DNA of 64,000 bases from an uncultured Desulfosarcina sp. (GCF_963668215.1 NZ_OY764190.1:5146001-5210000); one strand, 5' to 3'. Counted from the stretch's first letter, positions 17,659 through 27,137 are shown. Translations and numbers: made by a program. The notes: a model not told the origin generated them from the sequence alone.

Positions 17659-18402
17659 TTACGCTTCCAAAGGCGTTTTTCGCAGCAGGATAATGAATTC
17701 CTGGTTGCCCTTGGGACCCAGGACAGGGGAGGGGACGACCGGACCACAAAAAAGCGCAAGGCTGGAAAAGAAATCGCGCAGCGATTCGATAATTTCGGTA
17801 TGCAGGGCAGGGTCTTTGACCACCCCGCCTTTGCCGACTCTTCCCTTGCCGGCTTCGAACTGGGGTTTGATCAGTGCCAGAACGATGCCGCCGGGTTTCA
17901 GGAATGGCAGCGCCGCCGGAACGACGATCTTAAGGGAGATAAAAGAAGTGTCGATGGTCACCAGATCTATCGGCCGGGTGATCACAGCGGGGTCCATGGT
18001 GCGGATGTTGGTGCGTTCGATGACAACCACGCGGCTGTCCTGGCGCAGCTGCCAGGCCAGTTGACCGTAGCCCACGTCGATGGCGAAAACCAGCTCGGCG
18101 CCGTTTTGCAGCAGACAGTCGGTAAAACCGCCGGTAGACGCCCCCACATCCATGCAGACCATGCCGGTGCAGTCGATCCGATTGGCCTGCAAAGCCGCCT
18201 CCAGTTTCAAGCCACCCCGGCTCACGTAAGGCAGATCCTCGCCTTTGAGGCTGACAACGACATCTTCGGAATAGCAAGCACCCGGCTTGTCGCAGCGTTG
18301 TTGGTTGACCAGCACACGGCCGCTCATGATCAGGGCTTTGGCTCGCTGGCGGCTGGAGCAGATGTTTTTTTCGACCAAAAGGGTGTCGATTCGCTTTTTC
18401 AA
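17659..18402 (-). CDS. tlyA: TlyA family rRNA 2'-O-methyltransferase
   Basis: A 247-residue protein with an N-terminal S4 RNA-binding domain (residues 3-65, RIDTLLVEKNICSSRQRAKALI) and an FtsJ-like SAM methyltransferase domain (about 80-245) carrying MDVGASTGGFTDCLL and later LVTIDTSFISL. The family methylates 2'-hydroxyls of rRNA. The start is a TTG that overlaps the dxs stop as TTGA, a coupled arrangement. It is the last gene of the xseA-xseB-ispA-dxs-tlyA operon. Confidence 0.93.
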   Translation of the reverse strand: MKKRIDTLLVEKNICSSRQRAKALIMSGRVLVNQQRCDKPGACYSEDVVVSLKGEDLPYVSRGGLKLEAALQANRIDCTGMVCMDVGASTGGFTDCLLQNGAELVFAIDVGYGQLAWQLRQDSRVVVIERTNIRTMDPAVITRPIDLVTIDTSFISLKIVVPAALPFLKPGGIVLALIKPQFEAGKGRVGKGGVVKDPALHTEIIESLRDFFSSLALFCGPVVPSPVLGPKGNQEFIILLRKTPLEA

Positions 18403-20294
18403 AATTCCATCATCGTTCGGACGGTATCGACGATGGCGGCCGCATCCACACGATACTTGCTGCGCATTGCGCGCTGCGGACCGTGTTCGACAAAGGCGTC
18501 GTCGATCCCCAGTCGTTTGACCTCGGCGTTGCAGACGCCATCGACGTTCAATAATTCGAGAATCGCGCTGCCGAATCCGCCTTGAACGACATTTTCCTCT
18601 ACGGTAATCACGCGACGGATGTCTTGAACCAACGGCAGGATCAATTCTCGATCCAGTGGCTTGACAAATCTGGCGTTAACCACGGTAGCATGAATACCAT
18701 GGTTTTCGGAAAGTTGTTCGGCGGCGCATTGGGCTTCGCTCACCATGCTGCCGATGGCAAGAATCAGAATATCGCCGCCGCGTTCCAAAACCTCGGCCGA
18801 GCCGATAGGAATCGGTTCGATGGATTCGTCCAGATCCACCCCTACGCCCTGTCCACGCGGGTATCGCAAGGCGATGGGACCATTGTGGGCCACAGCGGTG
18901 GCCAGCATCCGACGCAGCTCGTTTTCATCCTTGGGGGCCATGACCACCATGTTGGGGATGGTTCTTAAAAACGAAATATCGAACAGCCCGTGATGGGTCG
19001 GTCCGTCCTCGCCCACAATTCCGCCCCTATCTAAAGCGAAGACCACCGGCAGGTTTTCGATACAGACATCATGGATGATCTGATCGAAAGCGCGCTGCAA
19101 AAAGGTGGAATAGATCGCCACGACCGGGCAATAGCCTTCGGTAGCCATGCCGGCGGCAAAGGTGACGCCATGCTGTTCGGCAATGCCCACATCGAAAAAC
19201 CGGTCGGGAAAGGCCTTGGAAAAGGGGACCAGCCCCGTCCCTTCAGGCATGGCTGCGGTAACGGCGATGATCTTGTCATTTTTTTGGGCCAATTCCACCA
19301 TGGTCTGGCCGAACACCTCGGTGTAGCTGGGCGCATTGGTTTTCTTTGGGCGGCAGACGCCCGTATCGATGTCAAAGGAGCCCACTCCGTGAAAATAGAC
19401 CGGGTTTTGCTCTGCCTGGGGGTATCCCTTACCTTTTCGCGTGATGACATGCAGCAACACCGGTTCATTGATTGTTTTGATATTATTAAGAATATCGATC
19501 AAGTGGTTGAGATTGTGCCCGTCGATGGGCCCGAAATACTCGAAATTGAAAGCTTCGAAGAGCATCCCGGGCGTAACGAAGGTTTTAAAGGATTCCTCGC
19601 TGCGTTTGGCCAGTTGATAGACATTTTCGCCGATACGGGGCAGGGATTTTAGAAATTCACCGAATTCCTTGCGCAGGGACTGCAGCCGGGAGGCCGAAAA
19701 CGTACGGCTGAGCAAGGAGGATAGGGCGCCGACATTCTGCGAAATGGACATTTCGTTGTCGTTCAGGATGACGATCAGATCCTTGTCCTTGTGAGTGTCG
19801 CCGGTTTGATTCAATCCTTCATAGGCTATGCCTGCCGTCAGGGATCCATCCCCGATCACCGCGACCACTTTGGCGGTATCCTTTTTCAGATGCTTGGCGC
19901 AGGCGATGCCCAATCCGGCAGAAATGGATGTGCTGCTGTGCCCGGTGGTGAATGCATCGTAGGGGCTTTCGCTGCGTTTGGTGAATCCGGAAAGACCGCC
20001 CTGCCGGCGCAAAGTGCCGAATTGCTCCCGACGTCCGGTAAGCAGTTTGTGGGCGTAGGCCTGATGGCCCACATCCCACAGAATTTTATCTTTGGGGGTG
20101 TCGAAAACGTAGTGAAGGGCGATGCCCAACTCCACGGCGCCGAGACTGGAGGCCAGGTGCCCGCCGGAGGTGGAAACCACGTCGACAATGGTTTTGCGGA
20201 TTTCTTTGGCCAGTTCCGGAAGAGTGCTGCGGCTCAGTTTCTTCAAATCCTCAGGAGAATCGATTGAATCGAGCAGATGTGAAGATGGGTGCAA
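18399..20294 (-). CDS. dxs: 1-deoxy-D-xylulose-5-phosphate synthase
   Basis: DXS makes DXP from pyruvate and glyceraldehyde 3-phosphate with thiamine diphosphate, the first step of the MEP isoprenoid pathway. The 631-residue length is normal. Visible signatures: WDVGHQAYAHKLLTGR with its catalytic His, the TPP motif GDGSLTAGIAYEGLN ending in NDNEMSIS, and the second-half motif GIAEQHGVTFAAGMA. The start is TTG with GGAG eight bases upstream. It lies 57 bases downstream of ispA, so precursor synthesis and prenyl chain synthesis are coordinated. Confidence 0.96.
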   Translation of the reverse strand: MHPSSHLLDSIDSPEDLKKLSRSTLPELAKEIRKTIVDVVSTSGGHLASSLGAVELGIALHYVFDTPKDKILWDVGHQAYAHKLLTGRREQFGTLRRQGGLSGFTKRSESPYDAFTTGHSSTSISAGLGIACAKHLKKDTAKVVAVIGDGSLTAGIAYEGLNQTGDTHKDKDLIVILNDNEMSISQNVGALSSLLSRTFSASRLQSLRKEFGEFLKSLPRIGENVYQLAKRSEESFKTFVTPGMLFEAFNFEYFGPIDGHNLNHLIDILNNIKTINEPVLLHVITRKGKGYPQAEQNPVYFHGVGSFDIDTGVCRPKKTNAPSYTEVFGQTMVELAQKNDKIIAVTAAMPEGTGLVPFSKAFPDRFFDVGIAEQHGVTFAAGMATEGYCPVVAIYSTFLQRAFDQIIHDVCIENLPVVFALDRGGIVGEDGPTHHGLFDISFLRTIPNMVVMAPKDENELRRMLATAVAHNGPIALRYPRGQGVGVDLDESIEPIPIGSAEVLERGGDILILAIGSMVSEAQCAAEQLSENHGIHATVVNARFVKPLDRELILPLVQDIRRVITVEENVVQGGFGSAILELLNVDGVCNAEVKRLGIDDAFVEHGPQRAMRSKYRVDAAAIVDTVRTMMEF

Positions 20295-20351
20295 GGCGAA
20301 AACTCCAAATTATGGGTCCAACGCCGCTCAAAGGCGTTGCCGATCAAACGA

Positions 20352-21248
20352 TTATCTATTTCTTTCAACGATATAGCGTGCAATTGCACGCAACGGATCT
20401 GCTTTTTTATCAAAATCGTCCAGCGCGTTCAAGGCTTTGTCCACCAGTCGGTCGGCCAGGCGTTGGGCGGGTTCAAGACCGATCAGCGAAGGGTAGGTGT
20501 TTTTACCGCGAGCCTGGTCCGTACCAGTATTCTTACCCAGCCGTTCCGGGTCTCCCGTTACATTGAGAATGTCGTCGGCAACCTGAAACGCCAGCCCGAT
20601 GTGGACGGCATAGGCACTCAGGGCCTGAAGTTGAATTTCCGTGGCTCCGGCGATCGTGGCCCCTGAAACCACGGAGGCTTCGATCAATTTACCGGTTTTC
20701 AGGCCGTGCAGAATTTCGAGATCCTCGATCGAAATAATTTTGCCCTCGGAGGCCATATCCCGCATCTGGCCCTCGATCATGCCTCGGAAACCGGAGGCGG
20801 AAGCGATTTTGGCGATTACATTCAACCAGTTAAGATGTTCGGCAGCGGGAAACTGGCTGGCGGTGGTTGCCAGGATTTTAAAAGCCAATGTCAAAAGGGC
20901 ATCGCCGGCGAGAAGCGCCGTGGCCTCGTCGAATCGAACATGGCACGTGGCCTTGCCGCGTCTTTTCTCGTCGTCGTCCATGGCCGGCAGATCGTCATGG
21001 ATCAGTGAATAGGTATGGATCATCTCCAGCGCACAGGCCAGGGCGGTCACTGCCTCTTGGTCCCCCTCAACCGCTTGGGCGCCGGCAATGCAAAGGATCG
21101 GCCGCAAACGCTTGCCGCCGGCCATTACGGAATAGCTCATGGCCTGGGTCACCCGTGAAACGTCCGAATCGCCGGTGCCCAAATAGCTATGCAGAGACGC
21201 ATTGACCCGCTGTCTGTGAATTTTCAAGTAGGATTTCAGATCGAACAT
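20352..21248 (-). CDS. ispA: Farnesyl/geranyl diphosphate synthase
   Basis: A short-chain trans-prenyl diphosphate synthase of 298 residues. The first Asp-rich motif is DDLPAMDDD (near residue 85) and the second is VADDILNVTGD (near residue 225); GGKRLRP near residue 45 binds diphosphate. Length and motif spacing fit IspA. It lies between xseB (9-base gap) and dxs, the classic order. Confidence 0.94.
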   Translation of the reverse strand: MFDLKSYLKIHRQRVNASLHSYLGTGDSDVSRVTQAMSYSVMAGGKRLRPILCIAGAQAVEGDQEAVTALACALEMIHTYSLIHDDLPAMDDDEKRRGKATCHVRFDEATALLAGDALLTLAFKILATTASQFPAAEHLNWLNVIAKIASASGFRGMIEGQMRDMASEGKIISIEDLEILHGLKTGKLIEASVVSGATIAGATEIQLQALSAYAVHIGLAFQVADDILNVTGDPERLGKNTGTDQARGKNTYPSLIGLEPAQRLADRLVDKALNALDDFDKKADPLRAIARYIVERNR

Positions 21249-21257
21249 AGCGATTGC

Positions 21258-21497
21258 TTATTCAGGTTCGACGTCAAATGGTTTTTCAAGGACTTCACCG
21301 TTTTCTTCGGCCATCAACAAGGTGACCCGCTTTTCGGCATCATCCAGTTTTTCGCTGCAATAGCGGGAAAGTTTGATGCCGGCCTCGAATTTTTCCAGCG
21401 CCTTTTCCAGGGGGAGATCACCGGATTCTAATGATTTGACGATTTTTTCCAGGTCGTCGATCGCTTTTTCAAAACTGGGTTGCGCCTTTTTGGCCAT
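21258..21497 (-). CDS. xseB: Exodeoxyribonuclease VII small subunit
   Basis: A 79-residue helical protein with the family pattern FEKAIDDLEKIVKSLESGDL then LEKALEKFEAG. It assembles with XseA to form exonuclease VII, which digests single-stranded DNA from both ends. The ATG at 21497 gives the usual length; upstream in-frame sequence belongs to the end of xseA in another frame. It starts 16 bases after the xseA stop and ends 9 bases before ispA. Confidence 0.95.
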   Translation of the reverse strand: MAKKAQPSFEKAIDDLEKIVKSLESGDLPLEKALEKFEAGIKLSRYCSEKLDDAEKRVTLLMAEENGEVLEKPFDVEPE

Positions 21498-21513
21498 GTT
21501 ATCAGTGATCCTT

Positions 21514-22875
21514 TTATTGGGTCTGTTTATCGGTGACGGTAACCCGCAGTTTTCCGTTGGCCAGCACCACCTCCAACTGCTGGTCGGTTTCCACCGAATC
21601 GGCACTACGAACAATGGTCCGATCCGGCAGGCTGCGGGTGATGCTGTACCCGCGCTGCAGGATGGCCATAGGATTGAAAGCATCAAGCATGGCGCTGTTT
21701 TTGGCAAGCGAATTCCTTCGATCTTGTAATCCGTGGACCATTTCCGAGGCCATCGCCTGCTGAAAAGTAGCAAGTTGCATCCGCAGCGTAGCGATATTTT
21801 TTGCCGGTGATACCTGCATCAGCATTTCCCGGCGAAAGACGACGCGTTCATTTTTTCGTGCAAGAGCATCGTTGATCGTTGCCGCTAAACGCATGGTCAG
21901 ATCGTCCTGGCGCATGCGCCAATCCTGAAGCCTGCGTTTGGGGTGAACGATCCGATTATGCAATCCATCAATATTTTTATCTAATAATTTTAGGATTGAA
22001 ATTGTTGATACATAAAGTTTTTGTTTAATTTCCTGGAGCCTGTTTTGTAGCTCGGTTTTGGAGGGGACGACCATTTCCGCCGCTGCCGAAGGAGTTGGGG
22101 CGCGCAGATCGGCGACGAAATCGGCAATGGTGAAGTCTGTTTCGTGGCCGATGGCCGACACCACCGGAATACGGGATGCAAAAATGGCCCTGGCTACCTG
22201 CTCATCATTGAACGCCCAAAGATCTTCGATGGACCCGCCGCCGCGGGCCAGCACGATAACATCGCAGGTCTCGATTTCGTTCAGCCATGTCAGCGCCCGG
22301 ATGATTTCCCTGGGCGCCGATTCCCCCTGAACCGGCACCGGAACCACCTGAAGCGGCAAATTGGAAAACCGTCTGTGTGCAACCTTGATAAAATCCCGTA
22401 CAGCAGCTCCGGTAGGCGATGTAACGATGGCGATGGTTTTTGGCAGGGCCGGTAATTGTTTTTTCGCCTGTGCATCGAAAAGCCCTTCGGCGGCAAGCTG
22501 GCGTTTGAGCTTTTCAAAAGCGATTTGCAGGTTGCCGATTCCTTTGGGCTCCATGTACTCGAAAACAATCTGATAGGACCCTCGTGGTTCGTAAACGCCA
22601 ACTCTGCCGAAACCGATTACGGCCATGCCGTCTTTGGGCCGAAAAGCAAGGTTTGCCGCCTGGTTGCGAAACAGAACGGCGCCGATCTGGGATCGCGCAT
22701 CCTTCAGCGTAAAATAGCAATGGCCTGAAGAAGGAACTCTGAAGTTGGATATTTCTCCTGATATCCACAGGAAAGGATACTTATCTTCAAGCAGTTGCTT
22801 AATATTATTATTCAGTTCGCTGATGGAATAGATATGCTGTTGTGGTGGATTGTCCGCGACGATGGTTGGCTTCAT
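21514..22875 (-). CDS. xseA: Exodeoxyribonuclease VII large subunit
   Basis: A 453-residue catalytic subunit. An N-terminal OB fold (residues about 12-110, FLWISGEISNF and GHCYFTLKDARSQIGAVLF) is followed by the nuclease domain (about 130-340; VTSPTGAAVRDF, ARGGGSIEDLWAFNDE, and SAIGHETDFTIADF) and a coiled-coil C-terminal part. All the usual conserved blocks are present. It is the first gene of the xseA-xseB-ispA-dxs-tlyA operon on the - strand. Confidence 0.96.
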   Translation of the reverse strand: MKPTIVADNPPQQHIYSISELNNNIKQLLEDKYPFLWISGEISNFRVPSSGHCYFTLKDARSQIGAVLFRNQAANLAFRPKDGMAVIGFGRVGVYEPRGSYQIVFEYMEPKGIGNLQIAFEKLKRQLAAEGLFDAQAKKQLPALPKTIAIVTSPTGAAVRDFIKVAHRRFSNLPLQVVPVPVQGESAPREIIRALTWLNEIETCDVIVLARGGGSIEDLWAFNDEQVARAIFASRIPVVSAIGHETDFTIADFVADLRAPTPSAAAEMVVPSKTELQNRLQEIKQKLYVSTISILKLLDKNIDGLHNRIVHPKRRLQDWRMRQDDLTMRLAATINDALARKNERVVFRREMLMQVSPAKNIATLRMQLATFQQAMASEMVHGLQDRRNSLAKNSAMLDAFNPMAILQRGYSITRSLPDRTIVRSADSVETDQQLEVVLANGKLRVTVTDKQTQ

Positions 22876-22964
22876 TGCAATGGCAGCGATTTGTTGTGGG
22901 AACCTGGGTTAGACGAAATTATCGCACGATATACGCAACGTCTGATAAGATATATTATGTAAAG

Positions 22965-23270
22965 TTAATGATCCGAAGGATTGGTTTTTTCCGAATTCCC
23001 TTTCGGTTTTCCGTATTTTTTTATGGTATCCCTGACTGCAGGCACAACGTAAAGGTTTTCATGGGGTAAATCGAACAACGCTTCCGCCAGCACCTGCGTT
23101 TTTTTATGCAAAGAGATGTTTTTGTCGATGATGCAGTGCATCTTGCCTTTTATAATGCAAAATCCGCTTTTCACCGGTATGCCGCTCGAGCGAAAACTTT
23201 GTTCGGAAACGGTCACATCCAGTTTTTCGGATAGATCTTTCAGTTCCTGATAGAGTTGTTCCGGTTTCAT
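22965..23270 (-). CDS. Small hypothetical protein
   Basis: A 101-residue soluble, charged protein with the look of a small helix-strand-helix domain (LYQELKDLSEKLDVTVSEQ, then GFCIIKGKMHCIIDK). I do not recognise a named family, though the start, composition and codon use are those of a real gene. It lies 89 bases upstream of xseA on the same strand and divergently from the Bax-inhibitor gene. Two Cys are too far apart for a zinc ribbon. Confidence 0.7.
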   Translation of the reverse strand: MKPEQLYQELKDLSEKLDVTVSEQSFRSSGIPVKSGFCIIKGKMHCIIDKNISLHKKTQVLAEALFDLPHENLYVVPAVRDTIKKYGKPKGNSEKTNPSDH

Positions 23271-23354
23271 GGCATTTGACGGGGGTCAAAAGAATTGAGT
23301 CGATCCGTCGTCTTAGACGCCTGATAGACGCAAATCTCTATAACAGCTTTGCGC

Positions 23355-23382
23355 TTGAAAATAAAGCAACCTGTGTTATATT
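23355..23382 (+). promoter_or_regulatory. Sigma70-type promoter for the BI-1 family gene
   Basis: TTGAAA at 23355-23360 and TATATT at 23377-23382 are each one base off consensus and separated by 16 bases. The start codon is 48 bases downstream. Confidence 0.65.
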
Positions 23383-23430
23383 CCCACTATCATTCAGAAG
23401 GTTGTGAACGTCAACTTACGGAGGTTTCAG

Positions 23431-24126
23431 ATGCAGTCGATACCAATGGAAAGAAGCCAGGCGCAAGTACGGGTTAATGCATTCGTGCGCAGTGTGTACA
23501 ACTGGATGGCTCTGGGTTTGGCCCTGACAGGAGCCGTCGCATGGTTTGTCGCCAACAATGAACCGGTTCTCCGGTTCGTCTACCAGGCGCGGTGGCTCTT
23601 TTTTATCGGCGAACTGGCGCTGGTTTTCATGCTCGCCGCCCGTGTTGGGAAAATGAAAGCCTCGACCGCCACAGGCATGTTCATGTTTTACGCTGCATTG
23701 AACGGGGCGACCCTCTCGTTCATATTTCTGGTTTATACCATGTCATCCATCGCCTCGACCTTCTTTATCTGTGCCGGCACCTTTGCAGCCTGCAGCATTT
23801 TCGGCTGGGTGACCAAAAAGGACCTGACCGGAGTCGGCAATTTCATGTTCATGGGTCTGATCGGAATCCTCATTGCATCGGTGGTCAATATTTTTCTGAA
23901 AAGCCCCGGCATGCAAATGATTATCAGCTATATCGGCGTGCTGGTGTTTACCGGGTTGACTGCCTATGACACCCAGAAACTCAAACACATGGCCATGGGC
24001 CAGCCCGCCGGACTCGATGCCGCCGTGGTGCGTAAAGGTGCAATTATCGGTGCGTTGACCCTTTACCTGGATTTTATCCTGATGTTTCAGTACCTGCTGA
24101 TGATTTTTGGCGGCAGCCGCGATTAA
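23431..24126 (+). CDS. Bax inhibitor-1 / YccA family membrane protein
   Basis: A 231-residue protein with seven hydrophobic segments. The family hallmarks are VRSVYNWMALGLALTG at the first segment and the C-terminal half with GVLVFTGLTAYDTQKLKHM then GALTLYLDFILMFQYLL. Family members are pH-sensitive calcium leak channels or, in YccA, modulators of FtsH. The ATG at 23431 is preferred over a GTG at 23404 because GGAGG lies 7 bases before it. It is monocistronic, with its own promoter and terminator. Confidence 0.92.
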   Translation: MQSIPMERSQAQVRVNAFVRSVYNWMALGLALTGAVAWFVANNEPVLRFVYQARWLFFIGELALVFMLAARVGKMKASTATGMFMFYAALNGATLSFIFLVYTMSSIASTFFICAGTFAACSIFGWVTKKDLTGVGNFMFMGLIGILIASVVNIFLKSPGMQMIISYIGVLVFTGLTAYDTQKLKHMAMGQPAGLDAAVVRKGAIIGALTLYLDFILMFQYLLMIFGGSRD

Positions 24127-24130
24127 CAAA

Positions 24131-24174
24131 AAAACCCCTGATTCAGAAACCGACCCGAATCAGGGGTTTTTTAT
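24131..24174. terminator. Bidirectional rho-independent terminator
   Basis: CCCCTGATTC (24135-24144) pairs with GAATCAGGGG (24157-24166) around a 12-base loop, with an A-run on the left and a T-run on the right. It serves the BI-1 gene on + and lies about 90 bases after the glmM stop on -, so it can also end the long polysaccharide unit. Confidence 0.92.
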
Positions 24175-24257
24175 ATTTTAAAGCTTTTAGCCTTTTTTGA
24201 TTCTTAGGGCTTTCTTCCTTTCATCAATCATCCCTCTTCCATCGGTATCTTTCGACC

Positions 24258-25619
24258 TCACCCCAACTCCCTTGCAACCACATCGGCAATCTGTTTGCAA
24301 AACGACTGCGTTTCCGCCTCGGTCGGCCCTTCGACCATCACCCGGCACTGGGGTTGGGTTCCGGAGTAACGCACGAGCACCCGTCCTTTATCGCCCAGTT
24401 GTGCTTCTACATCGGCGATGGCTGTAACGATGGTATCGACCGTTTCGATTGCGGGTTTGGCTGTCACATCTACATTGATCAGACACTGGGGAAAAACCGT
24501 CATGATGGTTGCAAGTTCTGACAAGGGCCTGCCTGCAGATCGCATAGCTTCCAACAGTTTAATGGCCGCCAGTATGCCGTCCCCAGTGGTGTGGTGATTT
24601 AAAAAAATCATGTGGCCCGAATCCTCGCCGCCAAGGACCGCACCGGTCTTTCGCATCTCTTCCATCACGTAACGGTCGCCGACTTGAGCCTTGATGTGCT
24701 CGATCCCCATGGAGTCCAGCGCCTGTCCAAATCCGATATTGCTCATTACCGTGGTAACCACTTTGGCACTGATCAGTTTTCCTTTGGAAAGCATATCCTG
24801 GGCACAGATGGCCATCACATGATCGCCGGACAAAACGGTTCCCGTTTCGTCTACCGCGATCAATCTGTCGGCATCGCCATCAAAGGCCAAGCCTGCATCG
24901 GCCTTTTCGGCGACCACCGCCCGGGAAAGTCCCTGGGGATGCTGGGAACCGCAGTTGTCGTTAATGTTGATGCCGTCCGGCGTGCATGAAATCGATTTTA
25001 CGGTGGCGCCAAGGGATTGGAAAATCGTTGGTGCGATCTCACTTGCAGCGCCATTGGAAGCGTCGATGACCAGGGTTATACCGTCCAAAGGCTTGGCATT
25101 GGCATCGGAGATGACATTTTCCAGAAACCGGCGGTAGCGGGAACCAGCGCCTTCAAGAGCCTTTATTTGCCCAACCTGTTGAATGGCCTGGCTTTGTCGG
25201 GCCAGAGTCGCCGGGTCTTGGATCAGTTTCTCGATCGAGTCCTCGACTGCATCCGACAATTTGAATCCATCGCTTCCAAACAGTTTGATCCCGTTGTCAT
25301 AAAATGGATTGTGAGAAGCTGAAATCACGATGCCGGCATCAAATTCATCCGTTGATGTCAGATAAGCGACACCAGGCGTTGGGATGATGCCAGCCAGATA
25401 GACATCGTTCCCCATGGAGCAGATGCCTGCAGCCAGGGCGCTTGCCAGCATGCTGCCGGATATGCGTGTATCCTGTCCGATCATAAACCGGCCCGAAGCG
25501 TTTTCGTTTTGGCAGAAATACGCAGCAATGGCCCGTCCTGCAACCAGCGCCGTTTCACTATTCAGCGGATAGCGGTTGGCGACACCCCGAATGCCGTCGG
25601 TGCCGAACAGTCGGTTCAA
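24258..25619 (-). CDS. glmM: Phosphoglucosamine mutase
   Basis: GlmM converts glucosamine 6-phosphate to glucosamine 1-phosphate, feeding UDP-GlcNAc for peptidoglycan and surface glycans. The 453-residue protein starts FGTDGIRG, has the active phosphoserine S102 in SASHNP, the metal loop DGDADR (near residue 245) and a sugar loop GGEDSGH (near residue 330). The start is TTG with an AAGGA upstream; no ATG gives the conserved N-terminus. It lies 51 bases downstream of the beta-helix gene and is the last gene before the terminator. Confidence 0.95.
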   Translation of the reverse strand: MNRLFGTDGIRGVANRYPLNSETALVAGRAIAAYFCQNENASGRFMIGQDTRISGSMLASALAAGICSMGNDVYLAGIIPTPGVAYLTSTDEFDAGIVISASHNPFYDNGIKLFGSDGFKLSDAVEDSIEKLIQDPATLARQSQAIQQVGQIKALEGAGSRYRRFLENVISDANAKPLDGITLVIDASNGAASEIAPTIFQSLGATVKSISCTPDGININDNCGSQHPQGLSRAVVAEKADAGLAFDGDADRLIAVDETGTVLSGDHVMAICAQDMLSKGKLISAKVVTTVMSNIGFGQALDSMGIEHIKAQVGDRYVMEEMRKTGAVLGGEDSGHMIFLNHHTTGDGILAAIKLLEAMRSAGRPLSELATIMTVFPQCLINVDVTAKPAIETVDTIVTAIADVEAQLGDKGRVLVRYSGTQPQCRVMVEGPTEAETQSFCKQIADVVARELG

Positions 25620-25670
25620 TGCACTTTTCCTTTACACTAATTTGGGTTTAACGCTGTAATCGGAATGATT

Positions 25671-26918
25671 TTAACGCAACGAAGGAAACAAATCCAGCAT
25701 TTGCGCGACCATCCGCTCGACAATCTGCTGAAGCCATTGGGTTCCCAACTGGGCCTGTACATGATCGAGGCTTTTAATCACATCGATGTAGACAGGGTCG
25801 CACACCGCGATCTTTTTCTCGATTATGGATATAAACTTCGGGTTGGCGTACGTTTCGATTTGAGCGAGATTTTCCCCGATCCGCTCGACGACAAGGTTTT
25901 GGTTGGCAATCAACTCTTTTTTCTGTTGAACGAGTTTGCCGGAAGCGCTGTCGCCCATCTGCTTCTCGTACAACTGTAATGAATGTTGAAGTTTTTCGCA
26001 AAAGGCGGAAAACCGTTTGGTGCGTTCATCAATGGCGGTTTTCAGGGTATCGATCAATCCCTGGTAAAGGGCCTTTGGGAATCGTTCGCCGACAAACAGG
26101 CCTCGAATGTGGGTGTACCAGGCCATCAGAGCGAACAGGTTGGCCATGTAGACGATATTGTTCGTCGCCTGTCGCTTGACCGCCCGGTAAATGCCGGTGG
26201 TGTAGGGAACGCTGCCTCCCCTGCCCCCGCCTTCGAAGACCAAGTGATCCGGCTTAAGTACATCCTTGCGGTAGATTGAACCGGCTGCGATAACGGTGCC
26301 GTAAGCAATACGACAAGGTCCCACCAGACCGCCCTGCCCTCCCAGAAAAATGGGATTCTGGTTGAGCATCACCCCGTTGGGCACGTCGCCGATCAGTGAC
26401 GCCGTGGCCTTGTCCTGATTGGGCGTATAGTTGAAATGGATATAGGAGCTGCCCACTTCGCTGTGATTCTTGCGACTGGTTCCTCCTGCCATCAGGCAGT
26501 CGCAGAAATTGATCAGGCTACCCAAGGTAACAAAGGGAAACAGGATGGTCTGCTTGAGTCCCACCGTATGGGCGATGCTGGCCTGCTCTTCGAAAATGGT
26601 GCCGGCGCGCACGTGAGCCCCGCTTCCGGCTTCGGCGCCTTCCAGAAAAACACAGTTTTCGAAATAGCCGCCCTTAAGCTTGACATTGGGACCGACAAAG
26701 CAGTTTTTAATGGTAACGGGCACCTCGGCGCCCAGTTCGACGCCATCGCAGATCAGGGTTTGGCTGCCGAAGAGTCTGCAGCCGGCGTGGATTACCGTGT
26801 CATTGCCGCTTATGCGGTCCGTATCAATCGAATCGTCGATTTCAATGCTATTCGGTGATGGAATGAGGATGTCTTTTAGAGTCAGGACATCAATTCTTTG
26901 CGATCGGTTATTGGGCAT
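25671..26918 (-). CDS. Left-handed beta-helix (GlmU-like) protein, UDP-GlcNAc pyrophosphorylase-related
   Basis: A 415-residue protein. Residues about 30-240 consist of hexapeptide-type repeats (for example DTVIHAGCRLFG, VPVTIKNCFVGPNVKL, GAHVRAGTIFEEQASI) that fold as a left-handed beta helix as in the C-terminal half of GlmU. The last 170 residues are helical, with coiled-coil-like stretches. No nucleotidyltransferase domain is present. The ATG at 26918 is preferred over one at 26951 because an AAGG lies upstream and the earlier start would overlap the broken HEPN gene. Placement before glmM suggests a role in UDP-amino sugar metabolism; the reaction is unknown. Confidence 0.75.
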   Translation of the reverse strand: MPNNRSQRIDVLTLKDILIPSPNSIEIDDSIDTDRISGNDTVIHAGCRLFGSQTLICDGVELGAEVPVTIKNCFVGPNVKLKGGYFENCVFLEGAEAGSGAHVRAGTIFEEQASIAHTVGLKQTILFPFVTLGSLINFCDCLMAGGTSRKNHSEVGSSYIHFNYTPNQDKATASLIGDVPNGVMLNQNPIFLGGQGGLVGPCRIAYGTVIAAGSIYRKDVLKPDHLVFEGGGRGGSVPYTTGIYRAVKRQATNNIVYMANLFALMAWYTHIRGLFVGERFPKALYQGLIDTLKTAIDERTKRFSAFCEKLQHSLQLYEKQMGDSASGKLVQQKKELIANQNLVVERIGENLAQIETYANPKFISIIEKKIAVCDPVYIDVIKSLDHVQAQLGTQWLQQIVERMVAQMLDLFPSLR

Positions 26919-27137
26919 GGGTAAACCTTGTTGAATAGGCTTTAATTCCATCGATACTGTCCAACAGTACAGGTGTCAGTTCAAGCACGCTCTCGAAAAT
27001 ACTGAAAATCGTTTCCAATTTATATTCATGGGCAATTTCGTTTCGCAACAATCGGATCTGGATAAAATCCTCGGCGCTTTCAATAATTCCTTTTTTTCGG
27101 CCTGATTGGTCCGATCTTGGAGAACCATAACCGTCAT
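26908..27137 (-). pseudogene. Remnant of a HEPN (HepT-like) gene, N-truncated and frameshifted
   Basis: Reading from the ATG at 27137 gives MTVMVLQDRTNQAEKK; after a run of seven A the match continues in the next frame as GIIESAEDFIQIRLLRNEIAHEY and about 35 more helical residues to the TAA. Joined, this matches the pattern of HEPN/HepT proteins (DRxNxAEKxGxIxSAExx followed by the RxxxxH motif RNEIAH). About 70 N-terminal residues are missing and no MntA-type nucleotidyltransferase is adjacent. Its ATG overlaps the stop of the dehydratase gene and its end overlaps a possible early start of the beta-helix gene, so it is a scar between two loci. Confidence 0.7.

Noticed and set aside
27080..27100. 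Programmed frameshift at the A7 run making a working HEPN protein
   Set aside because: About 70 N-terminal residues are missing whichever frame is used, so decay is the simpler reading.
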